From Prevotellaceae bacterium (lineage in GTDB: Bacteria; Bacteroidota; Bacteroidia; Bacteroidales; Paludibacteraceae): a stretch of DNA of 6,049 bases. Positions 5,440 through 6,049 of the stretch are shown piece by piece (the first letter of the stretch is position 1; each line of letters opens with the position of its first letter). The notes below the pieces were generated by a model that made no database searches, had not been told where the DNA came from, and saw nothing but the letters and a program-made list of their open reading frames with translations. A program made the position numbers and the translations under genes. The DNA is taken from assembly GCA_031255055.1 (NCBI GenBank), contig JAIRTG010000193.1:1-6049 (forward strand), read 5' to 3'.

Positions 5440-6049
5440 ATGAAAAGTATAAAATTGAATGTAAAGTATTTATTCGTTTTATTAGTCGGCGCATCTTTTT
5501 TTACGGCTTGCGGCGTCAGAGAACCTGATGAACCTACTGATCCCACAAGCATACTACAGTTAAGCAAAAGCAGTCTGGAGTTGACAGCGGGTACGAGTGA
5601 GTCGATTACGATTGAAAACGGTACGGGTGATTATAAACTCAATTCAACAGACCGGGCGATTGTAACCGCAGAGGTTGAAGGCAATACATTGACAGTGTAT
5701 GCCATAGTCGAAGGAGAAGGTACGATTACGGTTGAAGACAAAACGACAAAAGTGCAAGCATCTGTTCACGTCACCATTTTGAAAGCCGACACGCCGTCGG
5801 AAACTCCTCTGTCGGAGTATGTTGATTTTACTTTAGGCCGTCCGGCGCATGACGGATATCCGACATCGAGTCATGGAATAACATGGGACAAAAATAATGC
5901 AGATGGAGTTACGGCGCATTTTAAAGGGAAATTCATTATGCTGACAAAGACAGAGTTCGAGGCTGTCAATACAAAAGAAGCGTTGAATGACCTTCATATC
6001 AATGGGGACGAAAAATCAGAGTTTACAGCGAAGTCCGACGCGAATTTCA
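5440..6049 (+). CDS. Lipoprotein with Ig-like domain, incomplete at the right edge
   Basis: The first 203 residues are visible and no stop is reached. Residues 1-23 form a lipoprotein signal peptide: basic start MKSIK, hydrophobic YLFVLLVGASFF, then FTAC with C24 as the lipidated cysteine. The segment after it (GVREPDEPTDP) is acidic and proline-rich, which in this phylum often goes with export to the cell surface. Residues about 40-113 look like a bacterial Ig-like (Big-type) fold: LSKSSLELTAGTSESITI, then an alternating beta pattern ending TITVEDKTTKVQASVHVTI. From about 125 a new domain begins (YVDFTLGRPAHDGYP and onward) that I do not recognise. The start ATG follows an A-rich leader (CCAAAAGAA), normal for Bacteroidota. 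The gene diverges from the mmd operon, so shared function is not implied. Product role is unknown. Confidence 0.85.
   Translation, partial: MKSIKLNVKYLFVLLVGASFFTACGVREPDEPTDPTSILQLSKSSLELTAGTSESITIENGTGDYKLNSTDRAIVTAEVEGNTLTVYAIVEGEGTITVEDKTTKVQASVHVTILKADTPSETPLSEYVDFTLGRPAHDGYPTSSHGITWDKNNADGVTAHFKGKFIMLTKTEFEAVNTKEALNDLHINGDEKSEFTAKSDANF

Overview
The window looks like a chromosomal piece of a Bacteroidota genome, most likely order Bacteroidales. Three things point there: a promoter of the Bacteroidota type (TTG, 20 bp, TAATTTTG), A-rich leaders without a clear Shine-Dalgarno sequence, and a sodium-pump methylmalonyl-CoA decarboxylase operon next to an acidic-leader lipoprotein gene. This assignment is inference from gene content and signals; no species is recognised.

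Layout. Positions 1-832 hold no credible gene. They contain a 23-bp tandem array (14 units, open at the left edge) and then a mosaic of short palindromes, 7-bp repeats, a G/C-rich triple-hairpin element and a polypyrimidine tract. The mosaic ends at a terminator-like hairpin (773-811). Positions 833-4994 are five genes on the minus strand, read from right to left: mce, mmdA, mmdD, mmdC, mmdB. Positions 4995-5439 are a divergent intergenic region with a strong minus-strand promoter, a weaker plus-strand -7 match and a stretch rich in nested inverted repeats. From 5440 to the right edge runs the start of a plus-strand lipoprotein gene with an Ig-like domain.

How the genes work together. Mce interconverts the R and S forms of methylmalonyl-CoA. 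MmdA moves the carboxyl group from (S)-methylmalonyl-CoA to the biotin of MmdC, giving propionyl-CoA. MmdB releases it as CO2 and couples this to Na+ export, and MmdD assembles the complex at the membrane. This is the energy-conserving last part of the succinate-to-propionate route. The mutase is not in the window, and neither is a biotin carboxylase, which favours decarboxylase over carboxylase function. The order mmdA-mmdD-mmdC-mmdB is that known from Propionigenium modestum and, apart from the extra mmdE, from Veillonella parvula.

I see no clear new multi-gene system. The parts least explained are non-coding: the 23-bp array with a compensating base-pair change between units, the G/C-rich element bracketed by near-identical direct repeats, and the nested inverted repeats upstream of the lipoprotein gene.
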